A DNA stretch of 64,000 nt from positions 3,838,501-3,902,500 of the forward strand of contig NZ_CP121471.1 in assembly GCF_033954835.1 (NCBI RefSeq), in the 5' to 3' direction. This DNA is from Thiorhodovibrio frisius (GTDB lineage: Bacteria > Pseudomonadota > Gammaproteobacteria > Chromatiales > Chromatiaceae). Position 1 is the stretch's first letter; the number at the start of each line of letters is the position of its first letter. Both the position numbers and the translations under genes were made by a program. The notes beneath the pieces are model-generated. The model searched no databases, was not told the DNA's origin, and saw only the letters and a program-made list of their open reading frames with translations. Positions 9,063 through 19,043 of the stretch are shown one piece after another.

Positions 9063-11452
9063 AAACCCACCCACAGTCGCACCAGAGCAAATCAGCACTG
9101 CCCGCGCGCAGATCAGCGCCACCAGGCTGGCTGAGTCCCTGGCTGCTGCTCGCGGGGCTGATCTGCCTGCTGGGCGGGCCGGCGCGAGCGGACTTCCTGC
9201 CCGTTGAGCAGGCCTTCCAGCCCGAGGTCGCGGCCCTGAGCGCGAATGAACTAGTCGTGCGCTGGCAGATCGCACCCGGGTATTACCTCTACCAGAACAA
9301 ACTGCGTTTTCGCACCGAGACACCCGGAGTCACGCTGGGTCAGCCGCAGCTGCCGCCGGCTGAGGTCAGGCAGGATCAGTTCTTTGGCCAGGTCGACATC
9401 TATCGGGATCAGCTTGAAGTGCGGATTCCCGTTGAGCGCGGCGAGAACACCGCTGCCCCCCTGACCCTGCTCGCCCGCTTCCAGGGCTGCGCCGATGCCG
9501 GCTTCTGCTATCCGCCACAAGAGGTCGCGCTCGAAGTCGCCCTGCCGGCGATGAGTCCGGTCATGAGTCCGACTGTCAGTCCGGCGACCAGCCCGGACGC
9601 CAATAAAGTCGCTGCCTCAAATCTGCGCGCGGCACTCGGCACCAGCACTCGCCAAAGCTTAGGGCTTGACGACGACATTCTTCCTGCCGCAGAAGCCTTC
9701 GTTTTTTCCGCCGACATCAAGTCGCCCAACCTGCTCGAGCTGCGCTGGACTATCGCACCCGAGACCTTCATGTACCGCGACATGATCGCGCTTAGGCTGT
9801 CCCCTGAGCGGGCCGAAGCTGCGGGCGTGCAACTTGGCAAGCTGAAGCTGCCAGAGGCCGAGATCAAAGCCAACACCGTGCGCCCGGATGGCAGCATCGG
9901 CGATGTCGCCATCTACCATGGCCTGGTGACGGGCGAAATTCCGCTGCTGCGCTCTCGCGTCGAAGCAGCCGAGATTGAACTCATCGCGACCTTCCAGGGC
10001 TGTGCCGAACGCGGCATCTGCTATCCGCCGGTGACCAAAACCGTCACCCTGGCCCTGCCGCCAACCGATAGACTGGTCGACGCGCAAACCCTGGCTGCCA
10101 CTCAGCAGGTTGCAGCCGCTGAACCCACAGCAGGCGAGGCGCGAGTATCCGAGCAGGACCAAATTGCCGCACGGCTCGCGAAAGCCGGCATCTTCGGCGC
10201 TTTGGCGCTGTTCTTCGGTCTGGGGCTGTTGCTGGCCTTTACCCCCTGCGTCTTCCCGATGATTCCCATTCTCTCCGGCATCATCGCCGGACAGGGTCAG
10301 GGCATCACCACCCGACAGGCGTTCATGCTGTCCCTAGCCTATGTGCTGGCGATGGCGCTGACCTACGCCATCGTCGGCGTGATCGCCGGACTCTTTGGCG
10401 CCAACTTGCAGGCCGCGTTCCAAAATCCTTGGATACTGACGCTTTTTGCCGGCATTTTCGTCGCCCTGGCGCTGTCCATGTTCGGCTTCTACGAGCTGCA
10501 ACTGCCAAGCAGCCTGCAAACCCGGCTGACCGAACTCAGTAACCAACAACAGGGCGGCACTCTGATCGGCGCGGCCATCATGGGCGCCCTCTCGGCGCTG
10601 ATCGTCGGCCCCTGTGTCGCCCCGCCGCTGATGGGTGCGCTGATCTTCATCGGCAAGACCGGCGATGCAGTACTCGGCTTTTTCGCCCTGCTCGGACTCG
10701 GGCTCGGCATGGGCGCACCCCTGCTGCTGATCGGCACCTCGGCCGGCAAGCTGCTACCGCGCGCGGGCGCCTGGATGGATGCGGTCAAGGCGGTCTTTGG
10801 CGTGCTGCTACTGGCGGTGGCGGTGCTGCTGCTTGAGCGCATTCTACCGGTGGCCATTGCGCTGCTGTTCTGGGGGCTGCTGCTGATTGCCTCGGCGGTT
10901 TATCTAGGGGCGCTCGAGCCCCTGCCCGCCCAGGCCAGCGGCTGGCGCAAGCTATGGAAAGGCCTGGGCGTTGCGCTAATGGTCTATGGCGCCCTGATGC
11001 TGGTCGGCGCCGCCGCCGGCGGGCGCGATACCCTGCAACCACTGCGCGGGCTAATGCCTGCCGGTGGCGCGCAGAGCAGCGCCCATGCCGAATTCAAGCG
11101 CATCAAGACGGTTACCGATCTCGAACGTGAGCTCGCAGCCGCAGCCACCCAGGGCCAGCCTGTGATGCTCGACTTCTACGCCGACTGGTGCGTATCCTGC
11201 AAAGAAATGGAGCGCTACACCTTCCCCGAACCCGCGGTCCAAAGCGCCATGGCGGATTTCATCCTGCTCCAGGCCGATGTCACCGCCAACGATGCCGAGG
11301 ACAGGGCACTGATGCAGGAGCGCTTCGGCATTCCCGGTCCGCCGGCCATGCTGTTTTTTGATACCTCGGGCACAGAGCTGCGCGGTTTCCGCTTGGTCGG
11401 CTTCGTGCCGCCGGAGGAGTTCGCCGCCCATCTGCAGGAGATCCAGCCATGA
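9044..11452 (+). CDS. dsbD: Thiol:disulfide interchange protein DsbD with two sensor domains
   Basis: Inner-membrane electron carrier that passes reducing power from cytoplasmic thioredoxin to periplasmic DsbC/TlpA-type proteins. Order seen: signal segment (about 28-49), first alpha domain with C149/C155 (GCADAGFCYPP), a short Met/Ser/Pro linker, a second alpha domain with C320/C326 (GCAERGICYPP), the 8-helix beta domain with its Cys pair (C402 in FTPCVFP and a second in VGPCVAPP), and a C-terminal thioredoxin domain with C716-C719 (DWCVSCKE). The well-known enterobacterial form has one alpha domain; the duplication raises the length to 802 aa. A TlpA-like gene follows after 10 nt. Confidence 0.96.
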   Translation: MHPKLVKTHPQSHQSKSALPARRSAPPGWLSPWLLLAGLICLLGGPARADFLPVEQAFQPEVAALSANELVVRWQIAPGYYLYQNKLRFRTETPGVTLGQPQLPPAEVRQDQFFGQVDIYRDQLEVRIPVERGENTAAPLTLLARFQGCADAGFCYPPQEVALEVALPAMSPVMSPTVSPATSPDANKVAASNLRAALGTSTRQSLGLDDDILPAAEAFVFSADIKSPNLLELRWTIAPETFMYRDMIALRLSPERAEAAGVQLGKLKLPEAEIKANTVRPDGSIGDVAIYHGLVTGEIPLLRSRVEAAEIELIATFQGCAERGICYPPVTKTVTLALPPTDRLVDAQTLAATQQVAAAEPTAGEARVSEQDQIAARLAKAGIFGALALFFGLGLLLAFTPCVFPMIPILSGIIAGQGQGITTRQAFMLSLAYVLAMALTYAIVGVIAGLFGANLQAAFQNPWILTLFAGIFVALALSMFGFYELQLPSSLQTRLTELSNQQQGGTLIGAAIMGALSALIVGPCVAPPLMGALIFIGKTGDAVLGFFALLGLGLGMGAPLLLIGTSAGKLLPRAGAWMDAVKAVFGVLLLAVAVLLLERILPVAIALLFWGLLLIASAVYLGALEPLPAQASGWRKLWKGLGVALMVYGALMLVGAAAGGRDTLQPLRGLMPAGGAQSSAHAEFKRIKTVTDLERELAAAATQGQPVMLDFYADWCVSCKEMERYTFPEPAVQSAMADFILLQADVTANDAEDRALMQERFGIPGPPAMLFFDTSGTELRGFRLVGFVPPEEFAAHLQEIQP

Positions 11453-11462
11453 GTGCGCGGTT

Positions 11463-12092
11463 ATGAGTGTATTGAAAGTCCTGTTCGTCACCCTACTGGC
11501 CGGCACACTCAGTATCAGCGTGGCGCTCTTCGGTCAGCACTGGATCGACGACCATCCGGATCTCACCTTCGGCAGCCAGCGCGACCGATCAGGCACCGAG
11601 GTGCTCCCGGATCTGCGTCTGTCCACTCCCGACGGTCGCTTGGTCAGCAGCCACAATTGGGCTGGTAAAGTGGTGGTGATGCACTTCTGGGCAAGCTGGT
11701 GCACCCCCTGTCTGGCGCAGATCGGTCCGCTTGAGCGCCTGCAAGACCGCTATGGACCAGGCTTGCTGCAAGTGGTGAGCATCGCCATCGACACGCCCGA
11801 GGACGTCCAAGCCTTCCTCAACGCACGCACGCTCAATTACCAGGTGCTGCTCGGCGGTCAGCCGGAGATAGCGCTTGCCGCCCGCTTTGGCAATCGCACC
11901 CAGGCCCTGCCCTTCACTGTGCTTTTCGATCACCGTGGCCGGGCGGTTTTCGCTCAACCAGGGTTGCTGGGCGAAGACCAATTACGGACTGAAGTCAGCG
12001 CCCTGCTGCCAGACACAGCCGAGCAGGCCGCCGATTCTGGTACAACGGATTCCGGCACAACCCTTCCGGGGGCAGCAGCGGCAGGGCTGTAA
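11463..12092 (+). CDS. TlpA-like periplasmic thioredoxin
   Basis: A 209-aa membrane-tethered thioredoxin-fold protein: one N-terminal hydrophobic segment (about 4-20), then a TlpA/ResA-like domain with active site WCTPC and a cis-proline region ALPFTVLFD. Such proteins reduce specific periplasmic disulfides, for example in cytochrome c maturation. It starts 10 nt after dsbD, which would be its electron donor; the pairing supports a shared reducing pathway. The Ala/Ser/Thr-rich tail of about 25 residues looks disordered. Earlier in-frame ATGs lie inside dsbD and are not used. Confidence 0.9.
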   Translation: MSVLKVLFVTLLAGTLSISVALFGQHWIDDHPDLTFGSQRDRSGTEVLPDLRLSTPDGRLVSSHNWAGKVVVMHFWASWCTPCLAQIGPLERLQDRYGPGLLQVVSIAIDTPEDVQAFLNARTLNYQVLLGGQPEIALAARFGNRTQALPFTVLFDHRGRAVFAQPGLLGEDQLRTEVSALLPDTAEQAADSGTTDSGTTLPGAAAAGL

Positions 12093-12277
12093 CATGCAAG
12101 GGCACCGCCCGGCGCGGATTTTTGTAAATCGGCGCACTTTCCTTTACCCTTGTCACATTCGAGTCAAACGGCTATTTTTGCGACCGTTGCCGCCCGTTAG
12201 GCACAGTTACCGGCGTGTAGGCTCAGATTTCTCGCACTGATCGGCCGGTTCACCGGTCAAGGAACTCAGCACAGCCT

Positions 12278-12751
12278 ATGTCGGCCATTCTCTGCCTGAA
12301 CGGCCCCAACCTGAACCTGCTCGGCCAGCGCGAGCCTGGGACCTATGGCCAGATTACACTTGCGCAGATCGAGCAGCGCCTGCGCGACGCAGCCCAACAG
12401 GCCGGAGTGGCTTTACTGTTCGCGCAGAGCAATGCCGAGCATGCATTGATCGAGCACATCCACCGAGCACCAGCCGATGATGTGGCCTTTATGATTTTTA
12501 ATCCGGCGGCTTTCACCCATACCAGCGTCGCGCTGCGAGATGCCATTCTGGCCGTCGGCTTGCCCTTTATTGAGGTGCACTTGTCCAACATTCATGCGCG
12601 TGAAGCCTTCCGGGCGCATTCCTATTTTTCTGACATTGCCGCCGGCGTGATCAGCGGCCTGGGCGCCCATGGCTATGAGTTGGCACTGACCGCCGCGATG
12701 CATCGCTTAGCCTCTGGCGGCAGCCAGCCATCTGCCCCGGCCGCGCAATGA
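12278..12751 (+). CDS. aroQ: 3-dehydroquinate dehydratase, type II
   Basis: Type II dehydroquinase (157 aa), third step of the shikimate pathway. Seen: [16 protein letters not shown] with the catalytic Tyr, the substrate-binding NPAAFTHTS, and [17 protein letters not shown]. It starts a new unit after a 185-bp gap; a weak TTGTCA (12150) with CTATTT 16 nt later is a possible promoter. AccB and accC follow 169 bp downstream, the same neighbourhood as in many gammaproteobacteria. Confidence 0.97.
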   Translation: MSAILCLNGPNLNLLGQREPGTYGQITLAQIEQRLRDAAQQAGVALLFAQSNAEHALIEHIHRAPADDVAFMIFNPAAFTHTSVALRDAILAVGLPFIEVHLSNIHAREAFRAHSYFSDIAAGVISGLGAHGYELALTAAMHRLASGGSQPSAPAAQ

Positions 12752-12815
12752 CCACCTAGAACGACCAAATGCCTGACCGAGCACCAAAGCTGCCCTGATC
12801 AGCCCCCGATTACTG

Positions 12816-12832
12816 TGAATCAGACGGATTCA
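12816..12832. repeat. Small inverted repeat before accB
   Basis: TGAATC-N5-GATTCA, perfect 6-base arms, in the 169-bp gap between aroQ and accB. It could be part of the accB control region or a weak hairpin after aroQ; no T-run follows. Confidence 0.35.
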
Positions 12833-12920
12833 TTACCCTGGGTGATCGGGACCATGAAGGTTAGAACGACTTAGAACTACTAAAAACTACTGAGCCAGCC
12901 CATCGAGAGACCCAAGCCGC

Positions 12921-13382
12921 ATGGACATCCGTAAGGTCAAAAAGCTTATCGAGTTACTCGAAGAATCGAACGTCGCTGAAATCGAGATTCACGAGGGCGA
13001 AGAGTCAGTGCGCATCAGCCGTCAGGGCCATGCCGCGCCAAGTTTCTTCATGCCCGCAGGTGCGCCGCCTCCCGCTGCCCCGAGCAGCCCGCCAGCACCC
13101 ATACCTGCAACTGCGGAGACGCCCGCCGCCGAAAGCGAAATCGAAGACGGCACCCTGGTGCGCTCGCCCATGGTCGGCACTTTTTATCGCTCGCCCTCCC
13201 CCGGCACCAAGCCCTTTGTCGAGGAAGGCTCCGAGGTCAAGCTTGGCGATACCCTGTGCATCATCGAGGCGATGAAAATCCTCAACCAGATTGAGGCGGA
13301 CATCGCCGGTCGCGTCAAGCGCATCCTGGTCGAAAATGGCCAGCCCGTGGAATACAACCAGCCACTCTTTATCATCACATGA
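12921..13382 (+). CDS. accB: Biotin carboxyl carrier protein of acetyl-CoA carboxylase
   Basis: BCCP (153 aa), which carries the biotin that is carboxylated by AccC and delivered to AccAD for malonyl-CoA synthesis. N-terminal helix region (1-35), a Pro/Ala-rich flexible linker (about 40-72), then the biotinyl domain with EAMK, the biotinylated lysine being K119. The last four bases overlap the accC start (ATGA), so translation is coupled. Confidence 0.98.
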   Translation: MDIRKVKKLIELLEESNVAEIEIHEGEESVRISRQGHAAPSFFMPAGAPPPAAPSSPPAPIPATAETPAAESEIEDGTLVRSPMVGTFYRSPSPGTKPFVEEGSEVKLGDTLCIIEAMKILNQIEADIAGRVKRILVENGQPVEYNQPLFIIT

Positions 13383-14719
13383 TCGAGAAGGTCCTTATCG
13401 CCAACCGCGGCGAGATTGCGCTGCGCATTCAGCGCGCCTGTCGCGAGCTTGGCATTAAAACCGTGGCGGTGCATTCCGATGCCGACCGCGATCTTAAACA
13501 CGTCCTGCTCGCCGATGAATCCGTCTGCATCGGCCCGGCCCCGTCGCGCGACAGCTATCTGCATATCCCGTCCATTATCAGCGCAGCTGAGGTGACAGAT
13601 ACTGTCGCCATTCACCCCGGCTATGGTTTTCTGTCCGAGAACGCCGACTTTGCCGAACGCGTCGAGCGCAGCGGCTTTGTGTTTATCGGCCCCAAGCCAG
13701 AAACGATCCGCCTGATGGGCGATAAGGTCTCGGCCATCAAGGCGATGCAAGCCGCTGGGGTACCCTGCGTGCCGGGCTCCGACGGCCCACTCGGCGACGA
13801 CCCCAATCGGCTGCTGGAGCTAGCCCATAACATCGGCTATCCGGTCATCATCAAGGCCGCTGGCGGCGGCGGTGGGCGCGGCATGCGTGTGGTGCATTCG
13901 GATGCCGCGCTGCTCAATGCCGTCTCCCTGACCAAGGCCGAGGCCGGGGCAGCCTTCGGCAACGACGTGGTCTACATGGAGAAGTACCTCGAGAACCCGC
14001 GCCACGTCGAGTTCCAGATGCTGGCCGACAACCACGGCCATGCTGTTCACTTGGGCGAGCGCGACTGCTCCATGCAGCGCCGTCACCAAAAGGTGGTCGA
14101 AGAAGCCCCGGCACCCGGCATCACCGCCGAACAGCGCCAGCGCATTGGTGATCGCTGCGCCGAGGCCTGCGTGCGCATTGGCTATCGCGGCCTTGGCACC
14201 TTCGAGTTTTTGTATCAGGACGGCGAGTTCTATTTCATCGAAATGAACACCCGCGTTCAGGTCGAACATCCAGTCACCGAGATGGTGACTGGCATTGATA
14301 TCGTCAAAGCGCAGATCCTGGTCGCTTCCGGCGAGCCACTGCAATTCAAGCAGGACGACATCGAACTGCGCGGTCATGCCATCGAGTGCCGCATCAATGC
14401 CGAGCATCCGGAGACCTTCATGCCTAGCCCTGGGCGCATTGAGGACTTTCACGCCCCCGGTGGCCCCGGCATTCGCATGGATACCCATATTTACTCAGGC
14501 TACGTGGTGCCGCCCTACTACGACTCCATGATCGGCAAACTGATCGCCCATGGCGAGAATCGCGACTGCGCCATCGCGCGCATGAACAACGCGCTGCGCG
14601 AGACAGTGATCGAGGGCATTCAAACCAACATCCCGCTGCATCGCCAGATCATGAAAGACGCCGCCTTCCAGGCCGGCGGCGCCAATATTCATTATCTGGA
14701 GAAAAAGCTCGGGCTTTGA
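13379..14719 (+). CDS. accC: Biotin carboxylase of acetyl-CoA carboxylase
   Basis: ATP-grasp biotin carboxylase (446 aa), normal length. Visible landmarks: N-terminal [21 protein letters not shown], the glycine-rich ATP loop [11 protein letters not shown], the catalytic [12 protein letters not shown], and [14 protein letters not shown]. Overlaps accB by four bases; prmA follows 39 nt after the stop. Confidence 0.98.
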   Translation: MIEKVLIANRGEIALRIQRACRELGIKTVAVHSDADRDLKHVLLADESVCIGPAPSRDSYLHIPSIISAAEVTDTVAIHPGYGFLSENADFAERVERSGFVFIGPKPETIRLMGDKVSAIKAMQAAGVPCVPGSDGPLGDDPNRLLELAHNIGYPVIIKAAGGGGGRGMRVVHSDAALLNAVSLTKAEAGAAFGNDVVYMEKYLENPRHVEFQMLADNHGHAVHLGERDCSMQRRHQKVVEEAPAPGITAEQRQRIGDRCAEACVRIGYRGLGTFEFLYQDGEFYFIEMNTRVQVEHPVTEMVTGIDIVKAQILVASGEPLQFKQDDIELRGHAIECRINAEHPETFMPSPGRIEDFHAPGGPGIRMDTHIYSGYVVPPYYDSMIGKLIAHGENRDCAIARMNNALRETVIEGIQTNIPLHRQIMKDAAFQAGGANIHYLEKKLGL

Positions 14720-14758
14720 GCCACAAGCGCCCCAAACCGCCAGCTCCCTGAATCCATC

Positions 14759-15709
14759 ATGCCCTGGTTGCAACTCGCCCTGATCAGCGCCCGCGAGCAG
14801 GTTCCGCTGATCGAAGCCGTGCTTGAGAATGCCGGCGCCCTGGCGGTGACCCTGGATGATCCCGAGGATTGCGGCCAGACGCCCACCCAAACCGACCTGA
14901 GCCTGCTCGAACCCGCACCGGGCGCCATGCCGCTATGGGCGTTGGTGCGACTCACCGCGCTCTTTGAAGACACGCCCGAGGCAGGCGAGCGCGCGCAGCA
15001 ATGCGCCGCCCAATTGCAGGACGCACTGGCCGCACCCCCGCACCTGGAGCCCCTTGCCGATCAGGTCTGGGAGCGCGCCTGGCTCGCGCACTGGCAACCG
15101 CGTCGCTTCGGGCGCCGGCTGTGGGTTTGCCCGTGCGATCAGGATCCCGCGACCGATGCCGCCGCTGGCATCCAACCCGATGACGTCATTCTCGCGCTCG
15201 ATCCGGGGCTCGCCTTCGGCACCGGCTCGCACCCCACCACCGCCCTGTGCCTGGAATGGCTGGACGGTCTGGATCTGACCGGCAAGACGCTGATCGACTA
15301 CGGCTGCGGCTCCGGCATTCTGGCCATTGCCGCGCTCAAGCTTGGCGCGGCCCATGCCATTGCCATTGACCATGACCCACAGGCCCTGATCGCTACTGCG
15401 GCTAATGCCGCCAACAATGGCGTGGCCGCGCGCCTGAGCTGTCACAGCCCCGAGGACTTTGCCGCTAAAACCCGCCCCAGGCCGCAAGCGGATGTGCTGG
15501 TGGCCAACATTCTCGCCGGCATCCTGATCGAGCTCGCCCCCCAGCTGAGCCGGCTCTGCGCGCCCGGAGCCCAGGTGGCACTCTCCGGCATTCTCGACCC
15601 CCAGGTTCCGGCGGTGTGCGCGGCCTATGGCGCACATCTCGTCTTGTCTGAGCCTATCCTGCGCGACCAGTGGGCCCTGCTGAGCGGACATAGCGCCCAG
15701 ACAGCTTGA
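14759..15709 (+). CDS. prmA: Ribosomal protein L11 methyltransferase
   Basis: SAM-dependent methyltransferase that trimethylates ribosomal protein L11. N-terminal L11-recognition domain, then the Rossmann methyltransferase domain with GLAFGTGSHPTT, the SAM loop DYGCGSGIL, and the catalytic NILAGIL. At 316 aa it is about 20 residues longer than the E. coli enzyme. It sits directly after accC, the usual order in this class. Confidence 0.96.
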   Translation: MPWLQLALISAREQVPLIEAVLENAGALAVTLDDPEDCGQTPTQTDLSLLEPAPGAMPLWALVRLTALFEDTPEAGERAQQCAAQLQDALAAPPHLEPLADQVWERAWLAHWQPRRFGRRLWVCPCDQDPATDAAAGIQPDDVILALDPGLAFGTGSHPTTALCLEWLDGLDLTGKTLIDYGCGSGILAIAALKLGAAHAIAIDHDPQALIATAANAANNGVAARLSCHSPEDFAAKTRPRPQADVLVANILAGILIELAPQLSRLCAPGAQVALSGILDPQVPAVCAAYGAHLVLSEPILRDQWALLSGHSAQTA

Positions 15710-15860
15710 AGGGTTCCCGTATCAATACGCAGCGCGACAGCAAGCGCGGACGTGCGGTGCAGTGCTTTGTGATGCAGCACCCAGCGCGCGTCGGCCGCTA
15801 GCTCTAAAATCAAACCCAGCCCAGACCCGAGTTCATCCCCGCCCATCCAAGCCGACCCTG

Positions 15861-15890
15861 CCGAGAACAACATGCCGAGAACAACATGCC
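15861..15890. repeat. 14-bp tandem duplication at dusB start
   Basis: The 14-mer gccgagaacaacat occurs twice in a row just upstream of the dusB ATG, so the start region contains a recent small duplication that also creates an extra ATG. Confidence 0.6.
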
Positions 15891-16944
15891 GGAATCCGTC
15901 CCCATGTCCAGCGTTGCCAATCGGCTGAAATTGCCGCTGCGAATCGGCTCACTCGAACTCCCCTCGCGAGTATTCCTCGCGCCCATGGCCAGCATTACCG
16001 ACCGGCCCTTCCGCCGCCTGTGTCGAGAATTCGGTGCCGGGCTTGCCTTCTCCGAGATGCTGAGCGCCAACCCGGCGCTGCGCCACACCCGCACCAGCGC
16101 TGAGCGCCTGGACCATCAAGGCGAGCCACGTCCCTTCGCGGTACAAATCGCCGGTGCTAACCCCGAGGACATGGCCGACTTTGCCCGCCATGCCGTCGAT
16201 CAGGGCGCGGACCTGATCGACATCAACCTTGGTTGTCCAGCGAAAAAGGTCTGCCGCCAGGCAGCCGGTTCCGCACTGCTACGCGACGAGCCCCTGGTCG
16301 CACGCATCATGGAGCAAGTCGTGCGGGCGGTGAATGTTCCTGTCAGCGTCAAAACGCGCACCGGCTGGTCACCACAAGAAAAGAATCTCGCGCAAATTGC
16401 ACAAATTGCACAAAACTCCGGAATCGCCATGTTAACAGTGCATGGACGTACGCGCGCTTGTGGTTACAACGGCCAAGCTGAGCATAACAGCTTGTCAGCG
16501 CTGCGCGAGCAGATCACCATTCCCCTTGTTGCTAATGGCGACATCGACACGGCAGAAACAGCACATAAAGTGCTTGAACAGACCGGTGCAGATGCTGTTA
16601 TGATTGGTCGCGCAGCCTTGGGAAAGCCATGGATTTTTGCTCGCATCGAGCGCTTTCTGGCCACCGGCGAGCAGACCGGGCCACCTGACCCAGCAGTAAA
16701 TCCGGAACGCAATCCGGACCAAATCCGCGACATTCTGCTTTCCCATCTGGCAGCCCTCCATGATTTCTATGGTGAAGCGCGCGGTCTGCGCGTTGCGCGC
16801 AAGCACATCATCTGGTACTGCCAGGATCTGCCCGGCTTTAAGCAGGCCAGCGGGGCACTTTTAATGGCCACATCAGCCGCAATCCAGCACCGCTTGGTGC
16901 AAAGTTATTTTGCCAATCTGATGACAGGGGAGACTGACACATGA
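15886..16944 (+). CDS. dusB: tRNA-dihydrouridine synthase B
   Basis: FMN enzyme that reduces uridine in the tRNA D-loop. TIM-barrel landmarks: VFLAPMASITDRPFRRL, the catalytic Cys in NLGCPAKKV, VKTRTGW, HGRTR and NGDI, and AVMIGRAALGKPW near the phosphate site. Length 352 aa from the first ATG; a start at 15904 is also possible. Overlaps fis by four bases. The dusB-fis pair is conserved widely in gammaproteobacteria, where fis is made from the dusB promoter. Confidence 0.96.
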   Translation: MPESVPMSSVANRLKLPLRIGSLELPSRVFLAPMASITDRPFRRLCREFGAGLAFSEMLSANPALRHTRTSAERLDHQGEPRPFAVQIAGANPEDMADFARHAVDQGADLIDINLGCPAKKVCRQAAGSALLRDEPLVARIMEQVVRAVNVPVSVKTRTGWSPQEKNLAQIAQIAQNSGIAMLTVHGRTRACGYNGQAEHNSLSALREQITIPLVANGDIDTAETAHKVLEQTGADAVMIGRAALGKPWIFARIERFLATGEQTGPPDPAVNPERNPDQIRDILLSHLAALHDFYGEARGLRVARKHIIWYCQDLPGFKQASGALLMATSAAIQHRLVQSYFANLMTGETDT

Positions 16945-17294
16945 GGATCGACGCGGCTTTAATTGCCGAGCCAGATGCCTGCCAAAATGTCCGTTGCCAG
17001 CATCGCCCATCCTTCCCCATCAGCCAGTCGGCAGAAGACAACGGCATCCCCCTGCACGATTGCGTGCGCACGGCCTTGCAATCCTATCTTGCACGCATGG
17101 GCGATCATCAGATAGACAACCTGTATCGGTTCGTCCTCGATGAGGTCGAGCGACCACTGATCGAGAGTGTTCTCCATCACGCCAGTGGCAATCAGACGCT
17201 TGCCGCCCGCATCCTTGGCGTCAGCCGGGGAACGCTGCGCAAGAAGGTCTCGCAGTATGGGTTGATGTCGGCCAACGACCCCAGCAACGCCTAA
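16941..17294 (+). CDS. fis: Nucleoid protein / transcription factor Fis
   Basis: Fis, a homodimeric DNA-bending protein affecting rRNA transcription, recombination and nucleoid structure. The C-terminal HTH is clear: NQTLAARILGVSRGTLRKK. The 117-aa length exceeds the 98 aa of E. coli Fis because of an N-terminal extension of about 35 residues of unknown use. Starts within the dusB stop (ATGA). Confidence 0.95.
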   Translation: MRIDAALIAEPDACQNVRCQHRPSFPISQSAEDNGIPLHDCVRTALQSYLARMGDHQIDNLYRFVLDEVERPLIESVLHHASGNQTLAARILGVSRGTLRKKVSQYGLMSANDPSNA

Positions 17295-17345
17295 GTAGCA
17301 ACGCCTAAGTAGCATCGCCTAAGCAGCAGCTCCTAAATAGCCCCT
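17288..17345. repeat. Short tandem repeats overlapping fis stop
   Basis: Four degenerate units of about 14 bp of the type (a)cgcctaagtagca, beginning in the last fis codons and running into the gap before purH. The first unit contains the fis stop codon, so gain or loss of units need not change the protein. Confidence 0.65.
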
Positions 17346-17396
17346 CACCTAACCAGCAATCCTGAATCATTGCACCACCACGCCCCAGCTGACCCC

Positions 17397-18995
17397 ATGC
17401 AACCCATTCGCCGCGCCCTGATCAGTGTCTCCGACAAATCCGGCCTACCGGAACTCGCCGCCGCCCTCGCCCACCACGGGGTCGAGATCCTTTCCACTGG
17501 AGGCACGGCTGCGCTGTTACGCAAAGCGGGCCTCAAAGTCACCGAGGTCGCCGAGCACACCGGCTTTCCCGAAATGATGGACGGGCGCGTCAAGACCCTG
17601 CACCCGAAAATTCACGGCGGCATTCTCGGGCGCCGCGGTCAGGATGAGGCGGTAATGCAAGCCCATGGCATCGACCCCATCGATCTGGTGGTGGTCAATC
17701 TCTATCCCTTCGAGCAGACAACCGCCGATCCCAACTGCCCGCTTGAGGAGGCGATTGAACAAATCGACATCGGCGGGCCAACCCTGATCCGCGCGGCAGC
17801 GAAGAATCATGCCGCAGTCGCAGTGCTGGTTGAGCCGGGCGATTATCCGCGCCTGACCGCCGAGCTTGAGGCGCATCAGGGCAGCATCAGTGCGGCGCTG
17901 CGCTTCGATCTCGCGACACGCGCCTTCGAGCACACTGCCCGTTATGACGCGGCCATCGCCAATGAGTTGGGCCGCCGGCTGGAACTGGCAAGCGCCTCGC
18001 CCGATGACAAACCCGATGACAAACAGGAACACCCCTTCGCGCGCACCCTGAGCTTTCAGGTGCGCCGCCAGCAAGCCCTGCGTTATGGCGAGAATCCGCA
18101 TCAGCAGGCGGCCTTTTATGTCGAGCCCAGGATCCAGGACGGCAGCATCGCCAGCGCCCGCCAGCACCAGGGCAAGGAGTTGTCGTACAACAACATCGCC
18201 GACACCGACGCGGCACTCGAATGCGTCAAGCAATTCAACGATGTCCCCACCTGCGTGATCGTCAAGCACGCCAACCCCTGCGGCGTGGCCGAGGGCGAGA
18301 GCCTGCTGAAAGCCTATGATCGCGCCTTCAGCACCGACCCGGAATCGGCCTTTGGCGGCATTATCGCGTTCAATCAGGAGTTGGACGCCGCCACTGTGAG
18401 CGCTGTGGTCGAGCGCCAATTTGTCGAGGTGATGATCGCCCCCAAAATCAGCCCTGAGGCACTGGAAGCGGCCAAGACCAAAAAAAATCTGCGCCTGCTA
18501 AGCTGCGGCGACTGGACGGTCGCCGGCCCCACCACCACCCTTGACTTCAAGCGCGTGACCGGCGGGCTGCTTGTGCAGAGCACTGATCGGCTCATCGCCG
18601 CCGAACTGCGCCAGGTGAGCGCCCGCGCGCCCACTCAGGCGGAAATGGCTGATCTGCTGTTTAGCTGGCGGGTGGCAAAGTTCGTCAAATCCAACGCCAT
18701 TGTCTACGCGCGCGCGCGCATGACCATTGGCGTCGGTGCCGGCCAGATGAGCCGGGTGAACTCGGCACGCATTGCGGCCATCAAGGCCGAGCAGGCAGGG
18801 CTCGCGGTTAAGGGCGCGGTCATGGCCTCAGATGCGTTCTTTCCTTTCCGCGATGGGCTCGATCAGGCCGCAGAAGTCGGCATCACGGCGGTGATTCAAC
18901 CCGGCGGCTCGATGCGGGACCAGGAAGTCATAGCCGCCGCTGATGAGCATGGCATCGCGATGATCTTCACCGGCACTCGGCATTTCCGCCATTGA
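17397..18995 (+). CDS. purH: Bifunctional AICAR transformylase / IMP cyclohydrolase
   Basis: Last two steps of IMP synthesis. N-terminal MGS-like cyclohydrolase domain ([34 protein letters not shown]), then the AICAR transformylase domain with [20 protein letters not shown] and the C-terminal [16 protein letters not shown] start at the ATG before QPIRRAL (532 aa) instead of 17370, nine residues upstream, because the extra MHHHAPADP has no counterpart in the family. Confidence 0.97.
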   Translation: MQPIRRALISVSDKSGLPELAAALAHHGVEILSTGGTAALLRKAGLKVTEVAEHTGFPEMMDGRVKTLHPKIHGGILGRRGQDEAVMQAHGIDPIDLVVVNLYPFEQTTADPNCPLEEAIEQIDIGGPTLIRAAAKNHAAVAVLVEPGDYPRLTAELEAHQGSISAALRFDLATRAFEHTARYDAAIANELGRRLELASASPDDKPDDKQEHPFARTLSFQVRRQQALRYGENPHQQAAFYVEPRIQDGSIASARQHQGKELSYNNIADTDAALECVKQFNDVPTCVIVKHANPCGVAEGESLLKAYDRAFSTDPESAFGGIIAFNQELDAATVSAVVERQFVEVMIAPKISPEALEAAKTKKNLRLLSCGDWTVAGPTTTLDFKRVTGGLLVQSTDRLIAAELRQVSARAPTQAEMADLLFSWRVAKFVKSNAIVYARARMTIGVGAGQMSRVNSARIAAIKAEQAGLAVKGAVMASDAFFPFRDGLDQAAEVGITAVIQPGGSMRDQEVIAAADEHGIAMIFTGTRHFRH

Positions 18996-19043
18996 TCGCA
19001 TAACACATTGACTCGCCTCGGCTGAATCGCACCATCGCCGGCC

